NCBI GenBank assembly: GCA_920105625.2
Contig: OV050032.1
Coordinates: 110,282,542-110,346,541, forward strand
Source of the DNA: Clusia tigrina
Taxonomy: Eukaryota > Arthropoda > Insecta > Diptera > Clusiidae
Length of the DNA: 64,000 nucleotides
Direction: 5' to 3'
The first letter of the stretch is position 1. Each line of letters opens with the position of its first letter. Below, piece after piece: positions 24,807 to 36,762 of this stretch. The notes under the pieces were generated by a model. It searched no databases, was not told the origin of the DNA, and saw only the letters and a list, made by a program, of their open reading frames with translations. Both the position numbers and the translations under genes were made by a program.

Positions 24807-27800
24807 TTACAAGCATTTGTATGTTGCAAACATTGATAGGTGTAGGACGTAACGTAAAGAAGTTAGGGGCGTTTGATGTTTTATCAGTGTTTGATTTGGG
24901 ACTCTAGGGTAGCATAGCTTTGAGCGATAGCTTAAATTGACAAGAGGCTCGGGTACTTCATTGTTACAAAATTTCAAGGTTTTAGGACGCTCCAGAAAAA
25001 AGTTACAAGCATTTGTATGTTGCAAACTGTGATAGGTGTAGGACGTACCGTAAAGAATTTAGGGCCATTTGAAGTCTTATCAGTGTTTGATTTGGGACGC
25101 TAGGGTAGCATAGCTTTGAGCGATAACTTAAATTGTCAAGATGCTCGAGTACTTTATTGTTACAAAATTGCAATGTTTTATGACGCTCCAGTAAAAAGTT
25201 ACAAGCATTTGTATGTTGCAAACTTTGATAGGTGTAGGACGTACCGTAAAGAAGTTAGGGCCATTTGAAATTTTATCAGTGTTTGATTTGGGACTCTAGG
25301 GTAGCATAGCTTTGAGCGATAGCTTAAATTGACAAGAGGCTCGAGTACTTTATTGTTACAAAATTTCAAGGTTTTATGACGCTCCAGTAAAAAGTTACAA
25401 GCATTTGTATGTTGCAAACTTTGATAGATGTAGGACGTACCGTAAGAAGTTAGGGGCGTTTGAAGTTTTATCAGTGTTTGATTTGGGACTCAAGGGTAGC
25501 ATAGCTTTGAGCGATAACTTAAGTTGACAAGAGGCTCGAGTACTTTATTGTTACAAAATTTCAAGGTTTTATGACGCTCCAGTAAAAAGATACAAGCATT
25601 TGTATGTTGCAAACTTTGATAGGTGTAGGACGTACCGTATAGAAGTTAGGACCATTTGAAGTTTTATCAGTGTTTGATTTGGGACTCTAGGGTAGCATAG
25701 CTTTGAGCGATGGCTTAAATTAACAAGAGGCTCGAGTATTTTATTGTTACAAAATTTCAATGTTTTATGACGCTCCAGTAAAAAGATACAAGCATTTATA
25801 TGTTGCAAACTTTGAAAGGTGTAGGACGTACCGTATAGAAGTTAGGGGCGTTTGAAGTTTTATCAGTGTTTGATGTGGGACTCAAGCGTAGCATAGCTTT
25901 GAGCGATAACTTAAATTGACAAGAGGCTCGAGTATTTTATTGTTACAAAATTTCAAGGTTTTATGACGCTCCAGTAAAAAGTTACAAGCATTTGTATGTT
26001 TGCAAACTTTGATATATGTAGGACGTACCGTAAAGAAGTTAGGGGCGTTTGAAGTTTTATCAGTGTTTGATGTGGGACTCAAGCGTAGCATAGCTTTGAG
26101 CGATAACTTAAATTGACAAGAGGCTCGAGTACTTTATTGTTACAAAATTTCAAGGTTTTATGACGCTTAAGTAAAAAGTTACAAGCATTTGTATGTTGCA
26201 AACTTTGAAAGGTGTAGGACGTACCGTAAAGAAGTTAGGGCCATTTGAAGTTTTATCAGTGTTTGATTTGGGACTCTAGGGTAGCATAGCTTTGAGCGTT
26301 AACTTAAATTGACAAGATGCTCGAATACTTTATTGTTACAAAATTTCAATGTTTTATGACGCTCCAGTAAAAAGTTACAAGCATTTGTATGTTGCAAACT
26401 TTGATAGGTGTAGGACGTACCGTAAAGAAGTTAGGGCCATTTGAAGTTTTATCAGTGTTTGATTTGGGACTCTAGGGTAGCATAGCTTTGAGCGATAGCT
26501 TAAATTGACAAGAGGCTCGAGTACTTTATTGTTACAAAATTTCAAGGTTTTATGACGCTCCAGTAAAAAGTTACAAGCATTTGTATGTTGCAAACTTGGA
26601 TAGATGTAGGACGTACCGTAAAGAAGTTAGAGGCGTTTGAAGTTTTATCAGTGTTTGATGTGGGACTCAAGCGTAGCATAGCTTTGAGCGATAACTTAAA
26701 TTGACAAGAGGGTCGAGTACTTTATTGTTACAAAATTTCAAGGTTTTATGACGCTCCAGTAAAAAGTTACAAGCATTTGTATGTTGCAAACTTTGATAGG
26801 TGTAGGACGTACCGTAAAGAAGTTAGGGGCGTTTGAAGTTTTATCAGTGTTTGATTTGGGACTCTAGGGTAGCATAGCTTTGAGCGATAGCTTAAATTGC
26901 CAAGAGGCTCGGGTTCTTCATTGTTACAAAATTTCAAGGTTTTATGACGCTCCAGTAAAAAGTTACAAGCATTTGTATGTTGCAAACTTGGATAGATGTA
27001 GGACGTACCGTAAAGAAGTTAGGGGCGTTTGAAGTTTTATCAGTGTTTGATGTGGGACTCAAGCGTGGCATAGCTTTGAGCGATAACTTAAATTGACAAG
27101 AGGGTCGAGTACTTTTTTGTTACAAAATTTCAAGGTTTTATGACGCTCCAGTAAAAGGTTACAAGCATTTGTATGTTGCAAACATTGATAGGTGTAGGAC
27201 GTACCGTATAGAAGTTAGGGGCGTTTGAAGTTTTATCAGTGTTTCATTTGGGACTCAAGGGTAGCATAGCTTTGAGCGATAACTTAAATTGACAAGAGGC
27301 TCGAGTACTTTATTGTTACAAAATTTCAAGGTTTTATGACGCTCCAGTAAAAAGTTACAAGCATTTGTATGTTGCAAACTTTGAAAGGTGTAGGACGTAC
27401 CGTAAAGAAGTTAGGGCCATTTAAAGTTTTATTAGTGTTTGATTTGGGACTCTAGGGTAGCATAGCTTTGAGCGATAACTTAAATTGACAAGATGCTCGA
27501 ATACTTTATTGTTACAAAATTTCAATGTTTTATAACGCTGCAGTAAAAAGTTACAAGCATTTGTATGTTGCAAACTTTGATAGGTGTAGGACGTACCGTA
27601 AAGAAGTTAGGGCCATTTGAAGTTTTATCAGTGTTTGATTTGGGACTCTAAGGTAGCATAGCTTTGAGCGATAGCTTAAATTGACAAGAGGCTCGAGTAC
27701 TTTATTGTTACAAAATTTCAAGGTTTTATGACGCTCCAGTAAAAAGTTACAAGCATTTGTATGTTGCAAACTTGGATAAATGTAGGACGTACCGTAAAGA

Positions 27801-30800
27801 AGTTAGGGGCGTTTGAAGTTTTATCAGTGTTTGATGTGGGACTCAAGCGTAGCATAGCTTTGAGCGATAACTTAAATTGACAAGAGGGTCGAGTTCTTTA
27901 TTGTTACAAAATTTCAAGGTTTTACGACGCTCCAGTAAAAAGTTACAAGCATTTGTATGTTGCAAACTTTGATAGGTGTAGGACGTACCGTAAAGAAGTT
28001 AGGGGCGTTTGATGTTTTATCAGTGTTTGATTTGGGACTCTAGGGTAGCATAGCTTTGAGCGATAGCTTAAATTGCCAAGAGGCTCGGGTACTTCATTGT
28101 TACAAAATTTCAAGGTTTTAGGACGCTCCAGAAAAAAGTTACAAGCATTTGTATGTTGCAAACTTTGATAGGTGTAGGACGTACCGTATAGAAGTTAGGG
28201 GCGTTTGAAGTTTTATCAGTGTTTCATTTGGGACTCAAGGGTAGCATAGCTTTGAGCGATAACTTAAATTGACAAGAGGCTCGAGTACTTTATTGTTACA
28301 AAGTTTCAAGGTTTTTTGACGCTCCAGTAAAAAGTTACAAGCATTTGAATGTTGCCAACTTTGATAGGTGTAGGACGTACCGTAAAGAAGTTAGGGCCAT
28401 TTGAAGTTTTATCAGTGTTAGATTTGGGACTCTAGGGTAGCTTAGCTTTGAGCGATGGCTTAAATTGACAAGAGGCTCGAGTACTTCATTGTTACAAAAT
28501 TTCAAGGTTTTATGACGCTCCAGTAAAAAGTTACAAGCATTTGTATGTTGCAAACTTTGATAGATGTAGGACGTACCGTTTAGAAGTTAGGGCCATTTGA
28601 AGTTTTATCAGTGTTTGATTTGGGACTCTAGGGTAGCATAGCTTTGAGCGATGGCTTAAATTGACAAGAGGCTCGAGCACTTTATTGTTACAAAATTTCA
28701 AGGTTTTATGACGCTCCAATAAAAAGTTACAAGCATTTGTATGTTGCAAACTTTGATAGGTGTAGGACGTACCGTAAAGAAGTTAGGGCCATTTGAAGTT
28801 TTATCAGTGTTTGATTTGGGACTCTAAGGTAGCAAAGCTTTGAGCGATAACTTAAATTGACAAGATGCTCGAGTACTTTATTGTTACAAAATTTCCAGGT
28901 TTTATGACGCTCCAGTAAAAAGTTACAAGCATTTGTATGTTGCAAACTTTGATAGGTGTAGGACGTACCGTAAAGAAGTTAGGGCCATTTGAAGTTTTAT
29001 CAGTGTTTGATTTGGGACTCTAGGGTAGCAAAGCTTTGAGCGATAACTTAAATTGACAAGATGCTCGAGTACTTTATTGTTACAAAATTTCAATGTTTTA
29101 TGACGCTCCAGTAAAAAGTTACAAGCATTTGTATGTTGCAAACTTTGATAGGTGTAGGACGTACCGTAAAGAAGTTAGGGCCATTTGAAGTTTTATCAGT
29201 GTTTGATTTGCGACTCTAGGGCAGCATAGCTTTGAGCGATAGCTTAAATTGACAAGAGGCTCGAGTACTTTATTGTTACAAAATTTCAAGGTTTTATGAC
29301 GCTCCAGTAAAAAGTTACAAGCATTTGTATGTTGCAAACTTTGATAGAGGTAGGATGTACCGTAAAGAAGTTAGGGGCGTTTGAAGTTTTATCAGTGTTT
29401 GATGTGGGACTCAAGCGTAGCATAGCTTTGAGCGATGGCTTAAATTGACAAGAGGCTCGAGCACTTTATTGTTACAAAATTTCAAGGTTTTATGACGCTC
29501 CAATAAAAAGTTACAAGCATTTGTATGTTGCAAACTTTGATAGATGTAGGATGTACCGTAAAGAAGTTAGGGGCGTTTGAAGTTTTATCAGTGTTTGATT
29601 TGGGACTCTAGGGTAGCAAAGCTTTGAGCGATAACTTAAATTGACAAGATGCTCGAGTACTTTATTGTTACAAAATTTCCAGGTTTTATGACGCTCCAGT
29701 AAAAAGTTACAAGCATTTGTATGTTGCAAACTTTGATAGGTGTAGGACGTACCGTAAAGAAGTTAGGGCCATTTGAAGTTTTATCAGTGTTTGATTTGGG
29801 ACTCTAGGGTAGCATAGCTTTGAGCGATAACTTAAATTGACAAGATGCTCGAGTACTTTATTGTTACAAAATTTCAATATTTTATGACGCTCCAGTAAAA
29901 AGCTACAAGAATTTGTATGTTGCAAACTTTGATAGGTGTAGGACGTACCGTAAAGAAGTTAGGGGCGTTTGAAGTTTTATCAGTGTTTGATTTGGGACTC
30001 TAGGGTAGCATAGCTTTGAGCGATAGCTTAAATTGACAAGAGGCTCGGGTACTTTATTGTTACAAAATTTCAAGGTTTTATGACGCTCCAGTAAAAAGTT
30101 ACAAGCATTTGTATGTTGCAAACTTGGATAGATGTAGGACGTACCGTAAAGAAGTTAGAGGCGTTTGAAGTTTTATCAGTGTTTGATGTGGGACTCAAGC
30201 GTAGCATAGCTTTGAGCGATAACTTAAATTGACAAGAGGGTCGAGTACTTTATTGTTACAAAATTTCAAGGTTTTATGACGCTCCAGTAAAAAGTTACAA
30301 GCATTTGTATGTTGCAAACTTTGATAGGTGTAGGACGTACCGTAAAGAAGTTAGGGGCGTTTGATGTTTTATCAGTGTTTGATTTGGGACTCTAGGGTAG
30401 CATAGCTTTGAGCGATAGCTTAAATTGCCAAGAGGCTCGGGTTCTTCATTGTTACAAAATTTCAAGGTTTTATGACGCTCCAGTAAAAAGTTACAAGCAT
30501 TTGTATGTTGCAAACTTGGATAGATGTAGGACGTACCGTAAAGAAGTTAGGGGCGTTTGAAGTTTTATCAGTGTTTGATGTGGGACTCAAGCGTGGCATA
30601 GCTTTGAGCGATAACTTAAATTGACAAGAGGGTCGAGTACTTTTTTGTTACAAAATTTCAAGGTTTTATGACGCTCCAGTAAAAGGTTACAAGCATTTGT
30701 ATGTTGCAAACATTGATAGGTGTAGGACGTACCGTATAGAAGTTAGGGGCGTTTGAAGTTTTATCAGTGTTTCATTTGGGACTCAAGGGTAGCATAGCTT

Positions 30801-31862
30801 TGAGCGATAACTTAAATTGACAAGAGGCTCGAGTACTTTATTGTTACAAAATTTCAAGGTTTTATGACGCTCCAGTAAAAAGTTACAAGCATTTGTATGT
30901 TGCAAACTTTGAAAGGTGTAGGACGTACCGTAAAGAAGTTAGGGCCATTTAAAGTTTTATTAGTGTTTGATTTGGGACTCTAGGGTAGCATAGCTTTGAG
31001 CGATAACTTAAATTGACAAGATGCTCGAATACTTTATTGTTACAAAATTTCAATGTTTTATGACGCTGCAGTAAAAAGTTACAAGCATTTGTATGTTGCA
31101 AACTTTGATAGGTGTAGGACGTACCGTAAAGAAGTTAGGGCCATTTGAAGTTTTATCAGTGTTTGATTTGGGACTCTAGGGTAGCATAGCTTTGAGCGAT
31201 AGCTTAAATTGACAAGAGGCTCGAGTACTTTATTGTTACAAAATTTCAAGGTTTTATGACGCTCCAGTAAAAAGTTACAAGCATTTGTATGTTGCAAACT
31301 TGGATAAATGTAGGACGTACCGTAAAGAAGTTAGGGGCGTTTGAAGTTTTATCAGTGTTTGATGTGGGACTCAAGCGTAGCATAGCTTTGAGCGATAACT
31401 TAAATTGACAAGAGGGTCGAGTTCTTTATTGTTACAAAATTTCAAGGTTTTCCGACGCTCCAGTAAAAAGTTACAAGCATTTGTATGTTGCAAACTTTGA
31501 TAGGTGTAGGACGTACCGTAAAGAAGTTAGGGGCGTTTGATGTTTTATCAGTGTTTGATTTGGGACTCTAGGGTAGCATAGCTTTGAGCGATAGCTTAAA
31601 TTGCCAAGAGGCTCGGGTACTTCATTGTTACAAAATTTCAAGGTTTTAGGACGCTCCAGAAAAAAGTTACAAGCATTTGTATGTTGCAAACTTTGATAGG
31701 TGTAGGACGTACCGTATAGAAGTTAGGGGCGTTTGAAGTTTTATCAGTGTTTCATTTGGGACTCAAGGGTAGCATAGCTTTGAGCGATAACTTAAATTGA
31801 CAAGAGGCTCGAGTACTTTATTGTTACAAAGTTTCAAGGTTTTTTGACGCTCCAGTAAAAAG
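24807..31862 (+). repeat. Modular HOR H4: P(10)-R(6)-S(2)-T(10)-R(6)-S(2), 36 monomers
   Basis: P at 24807 is the last P monomer of the window. The order is P block of ten, R at 26767, S at 27943, T at 28335, then ten monomers to a second R at 30295, S at 31471 and T at 31863. The T block thus exits directly into R instead of P, bypassing the P block. The R-to-S interval is 1176 bp in all five occurrences in the modular zone, while the flanking blocks vary. R-to-R here is 3528 bp (18 monomers). Confidence 0.8.
28335..30294 (+). repeat. T block in H4 (ten monomers, exits into R)
   Basis: Opens like the block at 19123 and matches it through the ninth monomer (29903). It then continues with a GTTGCAAACTTGGATAG monomer into R at 30295, whereas the H2 copy continued into P. 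The last shared monomer before the branch carries GAAGTTAGGGGCG here and GAAGTTAGGGCCA in H2. Confidence 0.78.
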
Positions 31863-33140
31863 TTACAAGCATTTGAATGTTGCCAACTTTGATAGGTGTA
31901 GGACGTACCGTAAAGAAGTTAGGGCCATTTGAAGTTTTATCAGTGTTAGATTTGGGACTCTAGGGTAGCTTAGCTTTGAGCGATGGCTTAAATTGACAAG
32001 AGGCTCGAGTACTTCATTGTTACAAAATTTCAAGGTTTTATGACGCTCCAGTAAAAAGTTACAAGCATTTGTATGTTGCAAACTTTGATAGATGTAGGAC
32101 GTACCGTTTAGAAGTTAGGGCCATTTGAAGTTTTATCAGTGTTTGATTTGGGACTCTAGGGTAGCATAGCTTTGAGCGATGGCTTAAATTGACAAGAGGC
32201 TCGAGCACTTTATTGTTACAAAATTTCAAGGTTTTATGACGCTCCAATAAAAAGTTACAAGCATTTGTATGTTGCAAACTTTGATAGGTGTAGGACGTAC
32301 CGTAAAGAAGTTAGGGCCATTTGAAGTTTTATCAGTGTCTGATTTGGGACTCTAAGGTAGCAAAGCTTTGAGCGATAACTTAAATTGACAAGATGCTCGA
32401 GTACTTTATTGTTACAAAATTTCCAGGTTTTATGACGCTCCAGTAAAAAGTTACAAGCATTTGTATGTTGCAAACTTTGATAGGTGTAGGACGTACCGTA
32501 AAGAAGTTAGGGCCATTTGAAGTTTTATCAGTGTTTGATTTGGGACTCTAGGGTAGCATAGCTTTGAGCGATAACTTAAATTGACAAGATGCTCGAGTAC
32601 TTTATTGTTACAAAATTTCAATGTTTTATGACGCTCCAGTAAAAAGTTACAAGCATTTGTATGTTGCAAACTTTGATAGGTGTAGGACGTACCGTAAAGA
32701 AGTTAGGGCCATTTGAAGTTTTATCAGTGTTTGATTTGCGACTCTAGGGCAGCATAGCTTTGAGCGATAGCTTAAATTGACAAGAGGCTCGAGTACTTTA
32801 TTGTTACAAAATTTCAAGGTTTTATGACGCTCCAGTAAAAAGTTACAAGCATTTGTATGTTGCAAACTTTGATAGATGTAGGATGTACCGTAAAGAAGTT
32901 AGGGGCGTTTGAAGTTTTATCAGTGTTTGATTTGGGACTCAAGGGTAGCATAGCTTTGAGCGATAACTTAAGTTGACAAGAGGCTCGAGTACTTTATTGT
33001 TACAAAATTTCAAGGTTTTATGACGCTCCAGTAAAAAGATACAAGCATTTGTATGTTGCAAACTTTGATAGGTGTAGGACGTACCGTATAGAAGTTAGGA
33101 CCATTTGAAGTTTTATCAGTGTTTGATTTGGGACTCTAGG

Positions 33141-34904
33141 GTAGCATAGATTTGAGCGATGGCTTAAATTGACAAGAGGCTCGAGTATTTTATTGTTACA
33201 AAATTTCAATGTTTTATGACGCTCCAGAAAAAAGATACAAGCATTTATATGTTGCAAACTTTGATAGGTGTAGGACGTACCGTATAGAAGTTAGGGCCAT
33301 TTGAAGTTTTATCAGTGTTTGATTTGGGACTCAAGGGTAGCAGAGCTTTGACCGATGACTTAAATTGACAAGATGCTCGGGTACTTTATTGTTACAAAAT
33401 TTCAAGGTTTTATGACGCTCCAGTAAAAAGTTACAAGCATTTGTATGTTGCAAACTTTGATAGGTGTAGGACGTACCGTATAGAAGTTAGGGCCATTTGA
33501 AGTTTTATCAGTGTTTTATTTGGGACTCAAGGTTAGCATAGATTTGAGCGATAGCTTAAATTGACAAGAGGCTCGAGTACTTTATTGTTACAAAATTTCA
33601 AGGTTTTATGACGCTCCAGTAAAAAGATACAAGCATTTGTATGTTGCTAACTTTGATAGGTGTAGGACGTACCGTAAAGAAGTTAGGGGCGTTTGAAGTT
33701 TTATCAGTGTTTGATTTGGGACTCAAGGGTAGCAAAGCTTTGAGCGATGGCTTAAATTGACAAGAGGCTCGAGTACTTTATTGTTACAAAATTTCAAGGT
33801 TTTATGACGCTCCAGTAAAAAGTTACAAGCATTTGTATGTTGGAAACTTTGATAGGTGTAGGACGTACCGTAAAGAAGTTAGGGACGTTTGAAGTTTTAT
33901 CAGTGTTTGATTTGGGACTCAAGGGTAGCATAGCTTTGAGCGATGGCTTAAATTGACAAGAAGCTCGAGTACTTTATTGTTACAAAATTTCAAGCTTTTA
34001 TGAAGCTCCAGTAAAAAGTTACAAGCATTTGTATGTTGCAAACTTTGATAGGTGTAGGACGTACCGTAAAGAAGTTAGGGGCGTTTGAAGTTTTATCAGT
34101 GTTTGATTTGGGACTCAAGGGTAGCATAGCTTTGAGCGATAGCTTAAATTGACAAGAGGCTCGAGTACTTTATTGTTACAAAATTTCAAGGTTTTATGAC
34201 GCTCCAGTAAAAAGTTACAAGCATTTGTATGTTGCAAACTTTGAAAGGTGTAGGACGTACCGTAAAGAAGTTAGGGCCATTTGAAGTTTTATCAGTGTTT
34301 GATTTGGGACTCTAGGGTAGCATAGCTTTGAGCGATAACTTAAATTGACAAGATGCTCGAATACTTTATTGTTACAAAATTTCAATGTTTTATGACGCTC
34401 CAGTAAAAAGTTACAAGCATTTGTATGTTGCAAACTTTGATATGTGTAGGACGTACCGTAAAGAAGTTAGGGCCATTTGAAGTTTTATCAGTGTTTTATT
34501 TGGGAATCTAGGGTAGCATAGCTTTGAGCGATAGCTTAAATTGACAAGAGGCTCGAGTACTTTATTGTTACAAAATTTCAAGGTTTTATGACGCTCCAGT
34601 AAAAAGTTACAAGCATTTGTATGTTGCAAACTTGGATAGATGTAGGACGTACCGTAAAGAAGTTAAGGGCGTTTGAAGTTGTATTAGTGTTTGATGTGGG
34701 ACTCAAGCGTAGCATAGCTTTGAGCGATGGCTTAAATTGACAAGAGGCTCGAGTACTTTATTGTTACAAAATTTCAAGGTTTTATGACGCTCCAGAAAAA
34801 AGTTACAAGCATTTGTATGTTGCAAACTTTGATAGGTGTAGGACGTACCGTATAGAAGTTAGGGGCGTTTGAAGTTTTATCAGTGTTTCATTTGGGACTC
34901 AAGG
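33141..34904 (+). repeat. 9-monomer tandem duplication, copy 1 (1764 bp)
   Basis: From GTAGCATAGATTTGAG at 33141 the order is repeated 1764 bp later with very few differences (one is GATACAAGC/TTGCTAAC near 33625 against GTTACAAGC/TTGCCAAC near 35390). Tags inside are GCAGAGCTTTGACC, GGTTAGCATAG, TGTTGGAAAC, AGCTTTTATGAAGCT, GAAAGG and GATATGTG. Confidence 0.84.
33993..34007 (+). other. AGCTT-TTATG-AAGCT dyad allele (nine copies)
   Basis: A 15-bp stretch with 5-bp arms that are reverse complements around TTATG; the first arm also forms a HindIII recognition sequence. It replaces the usual GGTTTTATGACGCT. I find it at 33993, 35757, 38893, 40265, 41831, 43006, 46142, 48296 and 49471. All lie in the 33-50 kb part. 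The arms are too short to claim a functional hairpin; the allele is useful as a monomer marker and contains AAGCT repeated 11 bp apart. Confidence 0.8.
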
Positions 34905-36640
34905 GTAGCATAGATTTGAGCGATGGCTTAAATTGACAAGAGGCTCGAGTATTTTATTGTTACAAAATTTCAATGTTTTATGACGCTCCAGAAAAAAGAT
35001 ACAAGCATTTATATGTTGCAAACTTTGATAGGTGTAGGACGTACCGTATAGAAGTTAGGGCCATTTGAAGTTTTATCAGTGTTTGATTTGGGACTCAAGG
35101 GTAGCAGAGCTTTGACCGATGACTTAAATTGACAAGATGCTCGGGTACTTTATTGTTACAAAATTTCAAGGTTTTATGACGCTCCAGTAAAAAGTTACAA
35201 GCATTTGTATGTTGCAAACTTTGATAGGTGTAGGACGTACCGTATAGAAGTTAGGGCCATTTGAAGTTTTATCAGTGTTTTATTTGGGACTCAAGGTTAG
35301 CATAGATTTGAGCGATAGCTTAAATTGACAAGAGGCTCGAGTACTTTATTGTTACAAAATTTCAAGGTTTTATGACGCTCTAGTAAAAAGTTACAAGCAT
35401 TTGTATGTTGCCAACTTTGATAGGTGTAGGACGTACCGTAAAGAAGTTAGGGGCGTTTGAAGTTTTATCAGTGTTTGATTTGGGACTCAAGGGTAGCAAA
35501 GCTTTGAGCGATGGCTTAAATTAACAAGAGGCTCGAGTACTTTATTGTTACAAAATTTCAAGGTTTTATGACGCTCCAGTAAAAAGTTACAAGCATTTGT
35601 ATGTTGGAAACTTTGATAGGTGTAGGACGTACCGTAAAGAAGTTAGGGACGTTTGAAGTTTTATCAGTGTTTGATTTGGGACTCAAGGGTAGCATAGCTT
35701 TGAGCGATGGCTTAAATTGACAAGAAGCTCGAGTACTTTATTGTTACAAAATTTCAAGCTTTTATGAAGCTCCAGTAAAAAGTTACAAGCATTTGTATGT
35801 TGCAAACTTTGATAGGTGTAGGACGTACCGTAAAGAAGTTAGGGGCGTTTGAAGTTTTATCAGTGTTTGATTTGGGACTCAAGGGTAGCATAGCTTTGAG
35901 CGATAGCTTAAATTGACAAGAGGCTCGAGTACTTTATTGTTACAAAATTTCAAGGTTTTATGACGCTCCAGTAAAAAGTTACAAGCATTTGTATGTTGCA
36001 AACTTTGAAAGGTGTAGGACGTACCGTAAAGAAGTTAGGGCCATTTGAAGATTTATCAGTGTTTGATTTGGGACTCTAGGGTAGCATAGCTTTGAGCGAT
36101 AACTTAAATTGACAAGATGCTCGAATACTTTATTGTTACAAAATTTCAATGTTTTATGACGCTCCAGTAAAAAGTTACAAGCATTTGTATGTTGCAAACT
36201 TTGATATGTGTAGGACGTACCGTAAAGAAGTTAGGGCCATTTGAAGTTTTATCAGTGTTTTATTTGGGAATCTAGGGTAGCATAGCTTTGAGCGATAGCT
36301 TAAATTGACAAGAGGCTCGAGTACTTTATTGTTACAAAATTTCAAGGTTTTATGACGCTCCAGTAAAAAGTTACAAGCATTTGTATGTTGCAAACTTGGA
36401 TAGATGTAGGACGTACCGTAAAGAAGTTAAGGGCGTTTGAAGTTGTATTAGTGTTTGATGTGGGACTCAAGCGTAGCATAGCTTTGAGCGATGGCTTAAA
36501 TTGACAAGAGGCTCGAGTACTTTATTGTTACAAAATTTCAAGGTTTTATGACGCTCCAGAAAAAAGTTACAAGCATTTGTATGTTGCAAACTTTGATAGG
36601 TGTAGGACGTACCGTATAGAAGTTAGGGGCGTTTGAAGTT
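34905..36640 (+). repeat. 9-monomer tandem duplication, copy 2
   Basis: Near-identical to the preceding 1764 bp. Its opening GTAGCATAGATTTG follows CTCAAGG here but CTCTAGG in copy 1, so the exchange point lies just upstream of 34905. The second 25-monomer copy (36763-39506) has only one version of this segment, so the duplication is younger than, or was lost from, that copy. Confidence 0.8.
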
Positions 36641-36762
36641 TTATCAGTGTGTGATTTGGGACTCAAGGGTAGCATAGCTTTGAGCGATAACTTAAATTGA
36701 CAAGAGGCTCGAGTACTTTATTGTTACAAAGTTTCAAGGTTTTTTGACGCTCCAGTAAAAAG

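Larger units (their letters stand above)
31863..36762 (+). repeat. 25-monomer HOR, copy 1 (4900 bp)
   Basis: Starts with the T series at 31863 (GTGTTAGATTTG, TAGCTTAGC, CCGTTTAGAAG). After six monomers it switches to an AGATACAAGC/AGGACCATTTG monomer at 33039, then to a set tagged GCATAGATTTGAG, GGTTAGCATAG and AGCTTTTATGAAGCT. It repeats at an offset of 4900 bp: 31863 to 36763, 33018 to 37918 and 34215 to 39115. Nine of its monomers are themselves tandemly duplicated. Confidence 0.85.

Noticed and set aside
33993..34007. AGCTT-TTATG-AAGCT as a transcription terminator or structured RNA
   Set aside because: Five-base arms without a following T run or any gene context; it is an allele of the satellite monomer.
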